Under the pieces are notes generated by a model. It was not told where the DNA came from, searched no databases, and worked only from the letters and a program-made list of their open reading frames with translations. Below, piece after piece: positions 25,417 through 34,537 of a stretch of 64,000 nucleotides of DNA (its first letter is position 1; every line of letters starts with the position of its first letter). The stretch is taken from the NCBI RefSeq assembly GCF_900102345.1, contig NZ_FNKB01000001.1, forward strand, positions 1,798,001 through 1,862,000, in the 5' to 3' direction. The position numbers and the translations under genes are program-made. The DNA comes from Leucobacter chromiiresistens. Its GTDB lineage: Bacteria > Actinomycetota > Actinomycetes > Actinomycetales > Microbacteriaceae.

Positions 25417-25540
25417 GCCCCGCAGGCACACCCCGCAGGCACACCCCGCAGGCGCACGCCGCCAGAGCACCCCGCAGGCACACCCCGCCAGAGCACCCCT
25501 CGCCAAAGCATCTCGCCAGAGCACCCCGCGCGCAGGCAGG
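25417..25540. repeat. Degenerate short tandem repeat, CACCCCGCAGG-like
   Basis: About nine imperfect units around CACCCCGCAGG and its variant GCCAGAGCACCCC follow repeat copy B. Period is roughly 12-15 nt. There is no coding signal. Spacing is too short and variable for a CRISPR array. Confidence 0.65.
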
Positions 25541-25570
25541 TCGAGACAGACGGCGGGCGCCCCGTACCGC

Positions 25571-25576
25571 TACGCT
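25571..25576 (+). promoter_or_regulatory. -10 box for a leaderless transcript (GNAT gene)
   Basis: TACGCT ends exactly 6 nt before the ATG at 25583. Confidence 0.55.
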
Positions 25577-25582
25577 GAGGGC

Positions 25583-26122
25583 ATGTCTGATGCCGCACAG
25601 CCGCTCGTGGGCCCGCTCGTCACCCTCCGCGCCCCCGCTCACGAAGATCTCGATCCGCTCGTCGCGATTCTCGGCGATCCCGAGGTCGCGCTGTGGTGGG
25701 TGGGGTACACCCCGCAGCGTGTGCGCGAGGAGTTCATCGACGCTCCCGAGACGGCGCGCATCATCGAGGTCGAGGGGCGCACCGCAGGTGCGATGTTCGT
25801 GCTGCGCGGCGAGGACCCCGAGTACCCCACCACGGTGATGCACCTCTTCATCGGCACCGAATTCCGAGGGCGCCGCATCGGCGAAGAAGCGCTCGCGCTC
25901 GCGATCCGCTCGGAGTTCGCAGCCGGGATCAGCCGCGTCACCCTCGACCCGAACGCCAACAACGCGGGGGCGATCCGCAGTTACGAGCGGCTCGGATTCA
26001 AGCGCATCGGCGTGCTCCGCGACTACCAGGTGCGCCCCGGTGGAGCGCTCGAAGACGCCGTGTTCCTCGACATCACCCGCTCCGACTTCCCCGACGGCCC
26101 GCCCCTGCCCCCGCGCGACTGA
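25583..26122 (+). CDS. GNAT-family N-acetyltransferase (RimJ/AacA4-like)
   Basis: The 179-residue protein has the GNAT core: VGPLVTLRAPAHEDLD at the start, an acetyl-CoA loop around EFRGRRIGEEALAL (residues about 94-107) and the closing NNAGAIRSYERLGF. The ending GGALEDAVFLDITRSDF resembles the aminoglycoside 6'-acetyltransferase/RimJ type. The substrate could be an amine, a ribosomal N-terminus or a drug; sequence alone does not decide. No ribosome site; the start follows a leaderless -10 box. Confidence 0.82.
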   Translation: MSDAAQPLVGPLVTLRAPAHEDLDPLVAILGDPEVALWWVGYTPQRVREEFIDAPETARIIEVEGRTAGAMFVLRGEDPEYPTTVMHLFIGTEFRGRRIGEEALALAIRSEFAAGISRVTLDPNANNAGAIRSYERLGFKRIGVLRDYQVRPGGALEDAVFLDITRSDFPDGPPLPPRD

Positions 26123-26158
26123 CCGTCGGCGACCGGGCCGACGCGGCCCGCGCGGCGG

Positions 26159-26164
26159 TAGCAT
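26159..26164 (+). promoter_or_regulatory. -10 box for a leaderless transcript (MFS gene)
   Basis: TAGCAT ends exactly 6 nt before the ATG at 26171. Confidence 0.5.
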
Positions 26165-26170
26165 GGCTGC

Positions 26171-27562
26171 ATGCGCGCCGCCCGTCCGATCCTGCCCTGG
26201 GTCGTCTGGGGAATCGCGGCGCTGTCGTACGCGGTGGCGATCATCAACCGCTCATCGCTGTCGGCGCTGGGGCCGGCCGCGCAGGAGCACTTCGGCATCG
26301 ACGCGACGACGCTGGCGGCGTTCCCCGTGATCCAGCTCGTGGTGTACGCGGGGCTGCAGATTCCCGTCGGGGTGCTGCTCGATCGCATCGGCGCGCGCGC
26401 GATGATCCTCATCGGGGGCGCGTTGATGATCTCCGGGCAGGCGGCGATGGCGACGGTGCCCGAGGTGTCGTTCGCGATCTTCGCGCGCGTGCTGGTGGGG
26501 GCGGGCGACGCCTGCACCTTCATCAGCGTGATGCGGATGCTGCCCGAGTGGTTCTCGCTGCGGCAGCTGCCGACGATCAGCCAGGTGACCGGTCTGATCG
26601 GTCAGTCGGGTCAGCTCGTCTCGGTCGTGCCCCTGGCGGTGCTGGTCGGCGGCGCCGGGTGGATGGGCGGGTTCCTCGGGCTCGCCGCGGTCGGGCTTCT
26701 CGTCGTCATTCTCGGCGTCGTGGTGCTGCGCGATGCGCCGGGGGAGGGCACGCTGCTCGAGCGCATCATCGGCAGGCGGGGGCGCATCACGGAGAACGCC
26801 CGTTCATTCGCGGATTCGCGCACGGCGGCGCTCGCGGCCGTGCAGCCGCCGGCGACGGAGATGATCCCGGTGATCTCCGAGGTGCGCTTGCGCGGGCTGG
26901 GCTTCTGGAACCGGGCGCGCCGCCTGCTGCGCCTGCCGGGCGTGCGACTCGCGTACTGGGTGCACTTCGCCTCGCCGTTCGCGGCGAACGTCTTCCTGCT
27001 GCTCTGGGGCACCCCGTTCCTGGTCGGTGGTCTGGGGCTCGACGAGGTGGCGGCGCGGGGCCTGTTGAGCCTCACGGTGATCTCGTCGATGGTCGCGAGC
27101 GTGGTGCTCGGCCCGCTGAGCTCTCGCTTCATCGAGCGCCGCGTCTGGTTCAATCTGGGCATCACCGTCGCGATCGCGCTCGTGTGGACGGCGGTGATCG
27201 TGTGGCCGGCGACGCCGCCGCTTGCACTGGTGCTCGTGCTGCTGCTGATCCTTCCCCTCGGGGGGCCCGCGTCGATGATCGCGTTCGAGGTGGCGCGATC
27301 GCACACGCCGCGCAGCTACGCGGGCTTCGGCACCGGGCTCGTGAATACGGGCGGGTTCACGGCGTCGCTGCTGGTGATCCTGCTGATCGGCCTGGTGCTC
27401 GACGTGCAGGGCGCGGGATCGCCCGAGGACTACTCGCTCCACGCGTTCCAGGTGGCGTTCGCGGTGCAGATCCCGTTCTGGGTGCTGGGCATCGTGATGA
27501 TCGTGGTCGAGCAGCGCCGCACGAAGCGCTGGATGGAGGACAACGGGCGCACGCTGCGCTGA
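26171..27562 (+). CDS. MFS transporter
   Basis: The 463-residue protein has about 12 membrane segments and the MFS loop motif GVLLDRIGARAMIL between helices 2 and 3. A large polar loop (residues about 195-255) separates the halves. The set SYAVAIINRSS in helix 1 resembles nitrate/hexuronate-type MFS members, but the substrate is unclear. It is probably leaderless. The stop codon lies inside the first unit of a 22-bp tandem repeat. Confidence 0.85.
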   Translation: MRAARPILPWVVWGIAALSYAVAIINRSSLSALGPAAQEHFGIDATTLAAFPVIQLVVYAGLQIPVGVLLDRIGARAMILIGGALMISGQAAMATVPEVSFAIFARVLVGAGDACTFISVMRMLPEWFSLRQLPTISQVTGLIGQSGQLVSVVPLAVLVGGAGWMGGFLGLAAVGLLVVILGVVVLRDAPGEGTLLERIIGRRGRITENARSFADSRTAALAAVQPPATEMIPVISEVRLRGLGFWNRARRLLRLPGVRLAYWVHFASPFAANVFLLLWGTPFLVGGLGLDEVAARGLLSLTVISSMVASVVLGPLSSRFIERRVWFNLGITVAIALVWTAVIVWPATPPLALVLVLLLILPLGGPASMIAFEVARSHTPRSYAGFGTGLVNTGGFTASLLVILLIGLVLDVQGAGSPEDYSLHAFQVAFAVQIPFWVLGIVMIVVEQRRTKRWMEDNGRTLR

Positions 27563-27632
27563 GGCCACCCGCACGCTGCGCTGAGGCCACCCGCACGCTG
27601 CGCTGAGGCCACCCGCACGCTGCGCTGAGGCC
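27548..27632. repeat. 22-bp tandem repeat, about 3.9 copies, spanning a stop codon
   Basis: Units start at 27548, 27570, 27592 and 27614, each beginning CGCACGCTGCGCTGAGGC, with no mismatch in the first three. Unit 1 holds the last codons and TGA of the MFS gene, so the following units are copies of the gene's 3' end. Confidence 0.92.
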
Positions 27633-27660
27633 TCTGCAAGCAGCGCCGTGGCCCCTCCGG

Positions 27661-28227
27661 TCAGATCACGTAGAAGTCGGCCATGTCGGGCTGCTCGATC
27701 GGGGCGCCGCGGCGCGGTCTCCCACTGGCGGGGATGCCGGTCAGCGTCGTCCACGGGGGCGCGGAGCGCACCACGACCGCGTTCGACCCGATCGCGCTGT
27801 CGTGCCCGATGTCGATGTCGCCGAGCAGTTTCGCGCCGGCTCCGATGACGACGCGGTTGCCGACGGTGGGGTGCCGTTTGCCGCGATCGTGGCCCGTGCC
27901 GCCCAGGGTGACGCCGTGGTAGATGAGCACGTCGTCGCCGACAACGGCGGTCTCGCCGATGACGACGCCCATGCCGTGGTCGATGAAGAGTCGGCGGCCG
28001 ATGGTGGCACCGGGGTGGATCTCGATGCCCGAGCAGAACCGCGAGAGCTGGGCGATGGCGCGCGGCAGGAAGCGCAGCCCCCGCCTCCACAGCGCGTGCG
28101 AGAGCCGATGCCACCACACGGCGTGGAGCCCCGAGTACACGAAGAACACCTCCGCGGCACTGCGCGCTGCGGGATCGTGCGCGCGTGCTGCGGAGATGTC
28201 TTCGCGGATGCGGGAGAACACGCTCAT
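27661..28227 (-). CDS. cysE: Serine O-acetyltransferase
   Basis: The 188-residue enzyme makes O-acetylserine from serine and acetyl-CoA. It shows the left-handed-helix hexapeptide repeats ([39 protein letters not shown], then [14 protein letters not shown]). The catalytic histidines lie in [10 protein letters not shown] and YHGVTLGG. The short N-terminus is the usual actinobacterial form. It follows cysK by 37 nt, so the two steps from serine to cysteine form an operon. Confidence 0.95.
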   Translation of the reverse strand: MSVFSRIREDISAARAHDPAARSAAEVFFVYSGLHAVWWHRLSHALWRRGLRFLPRAIAQLSRFCSGIEIHPGATIGRRLFIDHGMGVVIGETAVVGDDVLIYHGVTLGGTGHDRGKRHPTVGNRVVIGAGAKLLGDIDIGHDSAIGSNAVVVRSAPPWTTLTGIPASGRPRRGAPIEQPDMADFYVI

Positions 28228-28264
28228 GCGGTGCGGTGCGTCGGCGGCCTTCGCGGGGCCGCGG

Positions 28265-29200
28265 TCAGGAGTTGAGGTCTTCGAAGAGCACCGTCGAGAA
28301 GTAGCGCTCGCCGAAGTCGGGAACGACGACGACGATCTTCTTCCCGGCGTTCTCCGGGCGGCGCGCCACCTGAGTCGCCGCCCACACCGCGGAACCGCCC
28401 GAGATGCCCGCGAGGATGCCCTCGTCGGTGCCGAGCGCGCGCGCCGTGGCGATGGAGTCGGCGAGGGTCACGTCAATGACCTCGTCGTACACCTCGCGGT
28501 CAAGGATCGGGGGCACGAAGTTCGCGCCGAGGCCCTGGATCTTGTGCGGGCCCGCGGTGCCCTCGGTGAGCAGCGGGGAGTCGATGGGCTCGACCGCGAC
28601 GACCCGGATGTCGGGGTTCTGCTCCTTGAGGTATCCTCCGGCGCCCGTGATCGTGCCGCCGGTGCCGATGCCCGCGACGAAGATGTCGATCTTCCCGTCG
28701 GTGTCGTTCCACACCTCGGGGCCGGTGGTGGCGCGGTGGATCGCCGGGTTGGCCGGGTTGGCGAACTGCTTGGCGAGCACGGCTCCGGGGGTGCTCGCGG
28801 CGATCTCCTCCGCCTTGGCGACCGCGCCCTTCATGCCGAGCGGGCCCTCGGTGAGCACGATCTCGGCGCCGTACGCCCGCAGCATCTTGCGGCGCTCGAT
28901 GCTCATCGTCTCGGGCATGGTGAGGATCACGCGGTACCCGCGCGCCGCGCCGACGAAGGCGAGGGCGATGCCGGTGTTGCCGCTCGTGCCCTCGACGATG
29001 GTGCCGCCGGGCTGCAGGTCGCCCGACTGCTCGGCGGCGTCGATGATGGCGATGCCGATGCGATCCTTCACGGATCCGGCGGGGTTGTAGAACTCGAGCT
29101 TCGCGAGCACCTCGGCGCCCGCGTTCTCGGTGACGCGATTCAGCCGGACGAGGGGCGTGTTGCCGAATGCCTGGGTGATGTTGTCGTAGGTCCGTGCCAT
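28265..29200 (-). CDS. cysK: Cysteine synthase A
   Basis: The 311-residue PLP enzyme joins O-acetylserine and sulfide to give cysteine. The PLP lysine is K45 in [11 protein letters not shown], the substrate loop is GTSGNTG, and the phosphate-binding glycine loop is GTGGTITG. It is the first gene of a cysK-cysE operon. GGAGGAT precedes the ATG. About 65-85 nt upstream, AACT-atatcgatc-AGTT is an imperfect inverted repeat that could be a sulfur-regulator site. Confidence 0.96.
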   Translation of the reverse strand: MARTYDNITQAFGNTPLVRLNRVTENAGAEVLAKLEFYNPAGSVKDRIGIAIIDAAEQSGDLQPGGTIVEGTSGNTGIALAFVGAARGYRVILTMPETMSIERRKMLRAYGAEIVLTEGPLGMKGAVAKAEEIAASTPGAVLAKQFANPANPAIHRATTGPEVWNDTDGKIDIFVAGIGTGGTITGAGGYLKEQNPDIRVVAVEPIDSPLLTEGTAGPHKIQGLGANFVPPILDREVYDEVIDVTLADSIATARALGTDEGILAGISGGSAVWAATQVARRPENAGKKIVVVVPDFGERYFSTVLFEDLNS

Positions 29201-29386
29201 GGTGCTGCATCCTCCTGGGATCGAATCGTCGCGCGCCGGTGGGGCGTCGAGGCCTCCTCAACTATATCGATCAGTTATCGGTCGCGTTCGCAGAGGTTAT
29301 GCAGGATGTCGCGGTGTGACGGCGCACCCCGCCGCCGCCGTGCTCGCCGGCGCAGAGGAGGGGGCCGGGTGTGGAAGGGTAAGGGT

Positions 29387-30292
29387 ATGCACGACGAACC
29401 CGGCCGCGAGCCGACCCCGAACCCGCGGATCGATGCGCTGCTCGATGAGATGCGCCAGCGGCTCGGCGAGGGGGGCGTCGAGGATCCCGCGACCGACGCC
29501 GAGCTGCTCCTCGCCCACGTGCTGGGCGCGACGCGCGGGCGCGTCCAGGCCCTCGCCGTGATGCGCGAGCGACTCGCCCCCGATGCCGCCGCGAGCGCGC
29601 GCGGGCTCGCCGAGGAGCGCGCCCGACGCATTCCGCTCCAGCACCTGACCGGCCGCGCGCCGTTCCGATCGATCGAGCTCGCGGTGGGGCCGGGGGTATT
29701 CGTGCCGCGGCCCGAGACCGAGGTCGTCGCCCAGTTCGCCATCGACGCGCTGCAGGCGGTGCCCGATCCGGCGCCGCTCGCCGTCGATCTGTGCACCGGG
29801 AGCGGCGCGCTGGCGCTGGCGCTGGCGCACGAGGTGCCGAGCGCGCGCGTTTGGGCCGTGGAGATGAGCCGGGAGGCCCGCGCGTGGGCGGAGCGCAATG
29901 TCGCGGAGTGGGGCGACGGGCGCGTCGCGCTGGTGGCGGGGGATGCGACCGCGCTCTCGGCGATCCCCGAACTCGCTCCGCTCGCCGGCCGCGTGCACGT
30001 GGTCGTCTCGAATCCGCCGTACGTGCCGAGCGGGATGGTGCCGCGCGATCCCGAGGTGCGCGACCACGATCCGCAGCTCGCGCTGTACGGGGGCGTCGAC
30101 GGGCTCGACGTCGTGCGCGGCATCAGCCGGTCCGCGCGCGAGCTCCTCGTCCCGGGAGGCGCCGTCGTGATCGAGCATGCGGAGTCGCAGGGGCGTGCGA
30201 TCCGGGAGGTGCTGGCCGCCGACGGGTGGCGCGCGGCCGCCACGCACCCCGATCTCACCGGTCGGGACCGGGTCACGACGGCACTGCGCTGA
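29387..30292 (+). CDS. prmC: Release factor glutamine methyltransferase
   Basis: The 301-residue protein methylates the GGQ glutamine of RF1/RF2 with S-adenosylmethionine. An N-terminal helical domain (residues about 10-85) precedes the methyltransferase fold with VDLCTGSGALALALA and the substrate motif NPPY in VVSNPPYVPSG. The ATG at 29387 has GGAAGGGTAAGG upstream. Downstream is the Sua5-type gene. Its usual neighbour prfA is about 5 kb away. Confidence 0.95.
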   Translation: MHDEPGREPTPNPRIDALLDEMRQRLGEGGVEDPATDAELLLAHVLGATRGRVQALAVMRERLAPDAAASARGLAEERARRIPLQHLTGRAPFRSIELAVGPGVFVPRPETEVVAQFAIDALQAVPDPAPLAVDLCTGSGALALALAHEVPSARVWAVEMSREARAWAERNVAEWGDGRVALVAGDATALSAIPELAPLAGRVHVVVSNPPYVPSGMVPRDPEVRDHDPQLALYGGVDGLDVVRGISRSARELLVPGGAVVIEHAESQGRAIREVLAADGWRAAATHPDLTGRDRVTTALR

Positions 30293-30345
30293 CGGGTGCC
30301 GGGAGCTCCCGCGCCGGCGAGCCGACGGGAGTAGACTGGCGAGCT

Positions 30346-31011
30346 ATGGCCGAGTTCTTCGATTGCTCCGACAGTTCGCAACTGCTCGCAGGCACGCGCA
30401 CCGCGCGGCAGGCGATCGGGCGGGGCGAACTGATCGTCATGCCGACGGACACCGTCTACGGCGTCGCAGCCGACGCGTTCACCCCCGAGGCCGTGCAGCG
30501 ACTGCTCGACGCGAAGGGTCGCGGTCGGCAGTCGCCTCCGCCGGTCCTGATCCCGAACGTGGAGACGCTGGCGGCGCTCGCGGCCGAGGTGGTCGCGCCC
30601 GTGCGCGCACTCGCCGACGCGTTCTGGCCGGGCGCGCTGACCATCATCACGCAGGCGAACCCGCTGCTCAGCTGGGATCTCGGCGAGACGGGCGGCACGG
30701 TCGCGCTCCGGATCCCGCATCAGCCGCTGGCGCTGGAGCTGCTGCGCGAGACGGGGCCGCTCGCGGTGTCGTCGGCGAATCTCACGGGCGAGCCCGCGGC
30801 ACGCACCGCTGCCGAGGCCCGGGGAATGCTGGGGGACTCCGTCTCGGTCTACCTCGAGGCCGGGCCGGCGGCCGGGGACGGCGTCGCTTCGACCATCGTC
30901 GACGCCACCCGCCTCACGGAGGAGGGCGGCGAGCTCCGCATCCTCCGCGAGGGCGGGGTCTCGCGCGAGCTGATCGCGGAGCTGCTGCCGCAGGTCGCGT
31001 TCGGGGAGTAG
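30346..31011 (+). CDS. L-threonylcarbamoyladenylate synthase (Sua5/YwlC type)
   Basis: The 221-residue protein begins the t6A37 tRNA modification, making threonylcarbamoyl-AMP from threonine, bicarbonate and ATP. The YrdC motifs are MPTDTVYGVAADA, LLDAKGRGRQSPPPVLI and SSANLTGEPAA. It lacks the extra Sua5 C-terminal domain. TAGACT lies 8 nt before the ATG. The WecA-like gene starts 1 nt after its stop. Confidence 0.93.
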   Translation: MAEFFDCSDSSQLLAGTRTARQAIGRGELIVMPTDTVYGVAADAFTPEAVQRLLDAKGRGRQSPPPVLIPNVETLAALAAEVVAPVRALADAFWPGALTIITQANPLLSWDLGETGGTVALRIPHQPLALELLRETGPLAVSSANLTGEPAARTAAEARGMLGDSVSVYLEAGPAAGDGVASTIVDATRLTEEGGELRILREGGVSRELIAELLPQVAFGE

Positions 31012-31012
31012 C

Positions 31013-32221
31013 GTGCTGGCCTACGTGACGGTGGTCGCGGTCGCGGCTCTCGTCACTGCGCTCGCCTCCTGGGGAGTGCTGCGGCTGAGCCGTCGCCTCC
31101 GCCTTGCGCCCGAGGTGCGCGCCCGCGACGTGCACAGCGCCCCGACGCCGCGGCTCGGCGGCGTCGCCATGTTCCTCGGCATTCTGGCCGCGTTCGTCGT
31201 CGCGGGCACGCAGAGCGAGTTCGCCTCCCTCTTCGAGCAGCGCGACCAGATCTGGGCGCTGCTCGGCGCCTGCGCCATCATCGCCGTGGTCGGGGTGCTC
31301 GACGACCTGCTCGACCTCGACTGGATGATCAAGCTGGCGGCGCAGCTCGTCGCCTCGGGCCTGCTCGCGTGGAGCGGCATCCAGATCGTCTCCCTTCCTT
31401 TCGGCGACACCCTCATCATCGGCTCGCCGGTCGTGAACTTCGTGCTGACGGTCTTCCTCATGACGCTGGTGATGAACGCGGTCAACTTCGTCGACGGGCT
31501 CGACGGGCTCGTCGCGGGCGTGGCGATCATCGCGAATTCGCTGTTCTTCATCTACACGCGCCTGCTCAACGATCAGATCGGGCGGGTCGACTCGGTCGTG
31601 CTCGCGAGCCTCATCGCCATCGTCGTCGTCGGCATCTGCGCGGGGTTCCTGCCGTTCAACTGGCATCGGGCGCGAATGTTCATGGGCGATACGGGTGCGC
31701 TGCTCGTCGGGCTGCTCATGGCGACGTCGACCGTGTCGGTGACGGGGCAGCTGAACCCCGCCTCGCTCGACCAGAAGCTGGTGCTCGCGAGTTACATCCC
31801 GATCATCCTCCCGATCGCGGTGCTCGCCCTGCCGCTCGCCGATTTCTCCCTGGCCGTCGCCCGGCGGTTGCGGGCCGGCAAGAGCCCGTTCACGGCGGAT
31901 CGCCTCCACCTGCACCATCGTCTCCTCGACATGGGGCATTCGCCGCTCCAGGCCGTCTGCATCTTCTACGCGGGCACGGCCGTGCTCTCGGTGGCGGTGC
32001 TGCTCGTGTTCACGACGCAGAGCTTCGTGCTCCCCGTCGTCGTGCTCGTGCTCGGGGGAGCGGCGACGTTCGCGCTCCTTGTCTTCCCGGCCCAGCGCGT
32101 TCGTGCAGCCGCGGCTCGGCGGGGCTTGGTACCGTTGACGGGACGGCGCACCCGAGCCGACGCCGCCGGCGTCGATGCGCTCGCCGAGTCGGCGCCGCCG
32201 AAAGGATCCCAGAGTGAGTGA
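31013..32221 (+). CDS. WecA-like undecaprenyl-phosphate sugar-1-phosphate transferase
   Basis: The 402-residue membrane enzyme of the MraY/WecA family transfers a sugar-1-phosphate (probably GlcNAc-1-P) to a polyprenyl phosphate at the inner face of the membrane. About 10-11 membrane segments are seen. Motifs are VVGVLDDLLDLDW, NFVDGLDGL, FMGDTG and the histidine motif HLHHRLLDMGHS. It starts at GTG 31013, 1 nt after the previous stop, and overlaps the next gene by 8 nt. In relatives it begins arabinogalactan-like or teichoic polymer synthesis; which one applies here is inference. Confidence 0.9.
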   Translation: MLAYVTVVAVAALVTALASWGVLRLSRRLRLAPEVRARDVHSAPTPRLGGVAMFLGILAAFVVAGTQSEFASLFEQRDQIWALLGACAIIAVVGVLDDLLDLDWMIKLAAQLVASGLLAWSGIQIVSLPFGDTLIIGSPVVNFVLTVFLMTLVMNAVNFVDGLDGLVAGVAIIANSLFFIYTRLLNDQIGRVDSVVLASLIAIVVVGICAGFLPFNWHRARMFMGDTGALLVGLLMATSTVSVTGQLNPASLDQKLVLASYIPIILPIAVLALPLADFSLAVARRLRAGKSPFTADRLHLHHRLLDMGHSPLQAVCIFYAGTAVLSVAVLLVFTTQSFVLPVVVLVLGGAATFALLVFPAQRVRAAAARRGLVPLTGRRTRADAAGVDALAESAPPKGSQSE

Positions 32222-32684
32222 TCTCGCGCAGCCGAACGAGACCGACCCTCGCCCGATGCCGACCTCCCAGCCCGTGCTCCTGCGCGCGCTCCGCTGGGGG
32301 CTCATCGTCACGGCGGCGCTGATCGCGGCGTTCGCCGTGATCGGTTTCCTGGTCTCCGGGCAGCCCGGCCTCTGGGGCGGCATGATCGGCACGGCGCTCG
32401 GCGGGCTCTTCCTCATGATGACCGTCGGCAGCATCGCCTTCGCGAACCGCTTCATCGACCGCGACTTCTACATCACGGCCTTCTTCGGCATCGTGCTGGG
32501 CAGCTGGGTCTTCAAGTTCATCGTCTTCATCGCCGCCGTCGTGCTGCTGCGCGACGCGGAGTGGCTCGATACCCGCATGCTGTTCTTCGGCGTCATCGCG
32601 AGCGTGTTCGCGTCGCTGGTGCTCGACGTGGTAGTCATCTCCCGGTCGCGCATCCCGATCATCTCGGACCGCTCGCGCCCCTGA
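32214..32684 (+). CDS. AtpI-like membrane protein heading the ATP synthase operon
   Basis: The 156-residue protein has four membrane segments (residues about 25-45, 53-75, 88-110, 120-142). It holds the place of AtpI, the poorly conserved assembly factor for the c-ring. The GTG at 32214 overlaps the WecA-like stop and has AAAGGATCC upstream. Function is inferred from place and topology, not from strong sequence motifs. Confidence 0.72.
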   Translation: MSDLAQPNETDPRPMPTSQPVLLRALRWGLIVTAALIAAFAVIGFLVSGQPGLWGGMIGTALGGLFLMMTVGSIAFANRFIDRDFYITAFFGIVLGSWVFKFIVFIAAVVLLRDAEWLDTRMLFFGVIASVFASLVLDVVVISRSRIPIISDRSRP

Positions 32685-32731
32685 ACCTGTGATCACGCCG
32701 CTCCGAGTTTCTTCTGGGGCGGAAAGGTTGA

Positions 32732-32737
32732 TAGACT
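32732..32737 (+). promoter_or_regulatory. Likely promoter of the ATP synthase genes
   Basis: TAGACT is the best -10 in the 158-nt gap before atpB, giving a leader of about 100 nt. No clean -35 is seen. Confidence 0.45.
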
Positions 32738-32842
32738 CAAGTACGTTCCCTGCTGGGCTGGTTGCGCTGTGCCACCGCCGCCCCGGGGGCACGACCACCG
32801 TTCGACACCGTGCAGGCTGCAGGCCGCACCGAAGTCAGGAGA

Positions 32843-33667
32843 ATGGCGCTGTTCGCTAACGCTATGCACCTCGTGGCCCCCGTTCTTTTCGCGGCCGAAG
32901 AGGGTGAATTCCACGCGCCGACGATGGCCGAGTTCTTCCCCGACATCGTGCTCTTCGAAGGTACGCCGTTCGCCATGAACCGGATCATGCTGATCCGCGT
33001 CCTCATGATGGTGGTGCTGCTGCTCCTCTTCTGGCTCGGCACCCGCCGCATGCGCGTCATCCCGACGCGCGGGCAGTCGCTCGCCGAGATGGCGCTCGAC
33101 TTCGTGCGCGTCAACATCGCGGAGGATCTGCTCGGCAAGAAGGACGGCCGGCGCTTCCTGCCGATCCTGACCGCCATCTTCTTCACCGTGCTGGCGTTCA
33201 ACATCACGGGCATCATCCCGGGTCTGAACATCGCGGCGAGCTCGGTCATCGGCTTCCCGCTGACGCTCGCGGTGGTCTCGTACGTGACCTTCATCTACGC
33301 CGGCATCAAGAAGAGCCCGGGCAACTTCTTCAAGAACGCGCTCTTCCCGTCGGGCGTGCCGAAGGCCATCTACATCATCGTCACGCCGATCGAGTTCGTG
33401 TCGACGTTCATCATCCGCCCGGTGACCCTCACCCTGCGACTGCTGATGAACATGCTGGTGGGCCACCTCCTCCTGGTGCTCCTCTTCGCAGCGACCCAGT
33501 TCTTCCTCTTCTCGGGCGAGGGCTTCTTCAAGCTCTTCGGCGTCGGCACGTTCGCATTCGGCGCAGCGTTCACGATCTTCGAGATCCTCGTCGCCGTACT
33601 GCAGGCCTACGTCTTCGCACTTCTCACCGCCGTCTACATCCAGCTCGCGCTGGCTGAAGAGCACTAA
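32843..33667 (+). CDS. atpB: ATP synthase F0 subunit a
   Basis: The 274-residue membrane subunit forms the proton half-channels beside the c-ring. The essential arginine is in IIRPVTLTLRLLMNMLVGH, and the last segments hold EILVAVLQAYVFALLTAVYI. An N-terminal stretch precedes five to six membrane helices. AGGAGA lies directly before the ATG at 32843. Confidence 0.96.
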   Translation: MALFANAMHLVAPVLFAAEEGEFHAPTMAEFFPDIVLFEGTPFAMNRIMLIRVLMMVVLLLLFWLGTRRMRVIPTRGQSLAEMALDFVRVNIAEDLLGKKDGRRFLPILTAIFFTVLAFNITGIIPGLNIAASSVIGFPLTLAVVSYVTFIYAGIKKSPGNFFKNALFPSGVPKAIYIIVTPIEFVSTFIIRPVTLTLRLLMNMLVGHLLLVLLFAATQFFLFSGEGFFKLFGVGTFAFGAAFTIFEILVAVLQAYVFALLTAVYIQLALAEEH

Positions 33668-33946
<279 letters not shown>

Positions 33947-33985
33947 GCCGCTTTCACCTTTCCCTAGTCTCGAAAGGGAGGCTCG

Positions 33986-34537
33986 ATGAATAACGCAGTC
34001 TTCGTTGCAGCGGAGGAGGGCGCGAACCTCAATCCGCTTCTCCCCGCAACGTACGACATCGTGTGGTCTGCGGTCGTCTTCGCCATCATCCTCGTCGCGT
34101 TCTGGAAGGTCTTCCTTCCCAAGATGCAGACGATGCTGGATGCTCGCGCAGAGGCGATCGAGGGCAACATCGCCAAGGCCGACGAGGCTCAGGCGAAGGC
34201 CGAGGCCGCGCTCCAGGAGTACACCGCTCAGCTCGCCAGCGCCCGTCAGGAAGCCGGCGAGATCCGTGAGTCCGCCCGCCTCGATGCGAACAAGATCGTC
34301 GCGAAGGCGAAGGAGGATGCGGTGACCGAGCAGGCGCGCATCACCCACGCCGCGCAGGCGCAGATCGAGGCCGAGCGCCAGAGCGCAGTCGTGTCTCTGC
34401 GCAAGGATGTCGGATCGCTCGCGATCGACCTCGCCTCGAGCGTGGTCGGCGCGTCGCTGACCGACGACCAGAAGGCATCGGCGCTCGTCGACCGCTTCCT
34501 GGCCGACCTCGAAGCATCCGAGAAGGCGGCTCAGTAA
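33986..34537 (+). CDS. atpF: ATP synthase F0 subunit b
   Basis: The 183-residue stalk subunit has one membrane helix (residues about 25-45, YDIVWSAVVFAIILVAFWKV). A long charged coiled coil follows (residues about 50-165), rich in Ala, Glu and Lys. AAAGGGAGG precedes the ATG. Its TAA overlaps the atpH start by one base. Confidence 0.95.
   Translation: MNNAVFVAAEEGANLNPLLPATYDIVWSAVVFAIILVAFWKVFLPKMQTMLDARAEAIEGNIAKADEAQAKAEAALQEYTAQLASARQEAGEIRESARLDANKIVAKAKEDAVTEQARITHAAQAQIEAERQSAVVSLRKDVGSLAIDLASSVVGASLTDDQKASALVDRFLADLEASEKAAQ

Noticed and set aside
27548..27632. CRISPR array
   Set aside because: The 22-bp units follow one another without spacers and there are no cas genes in the window.
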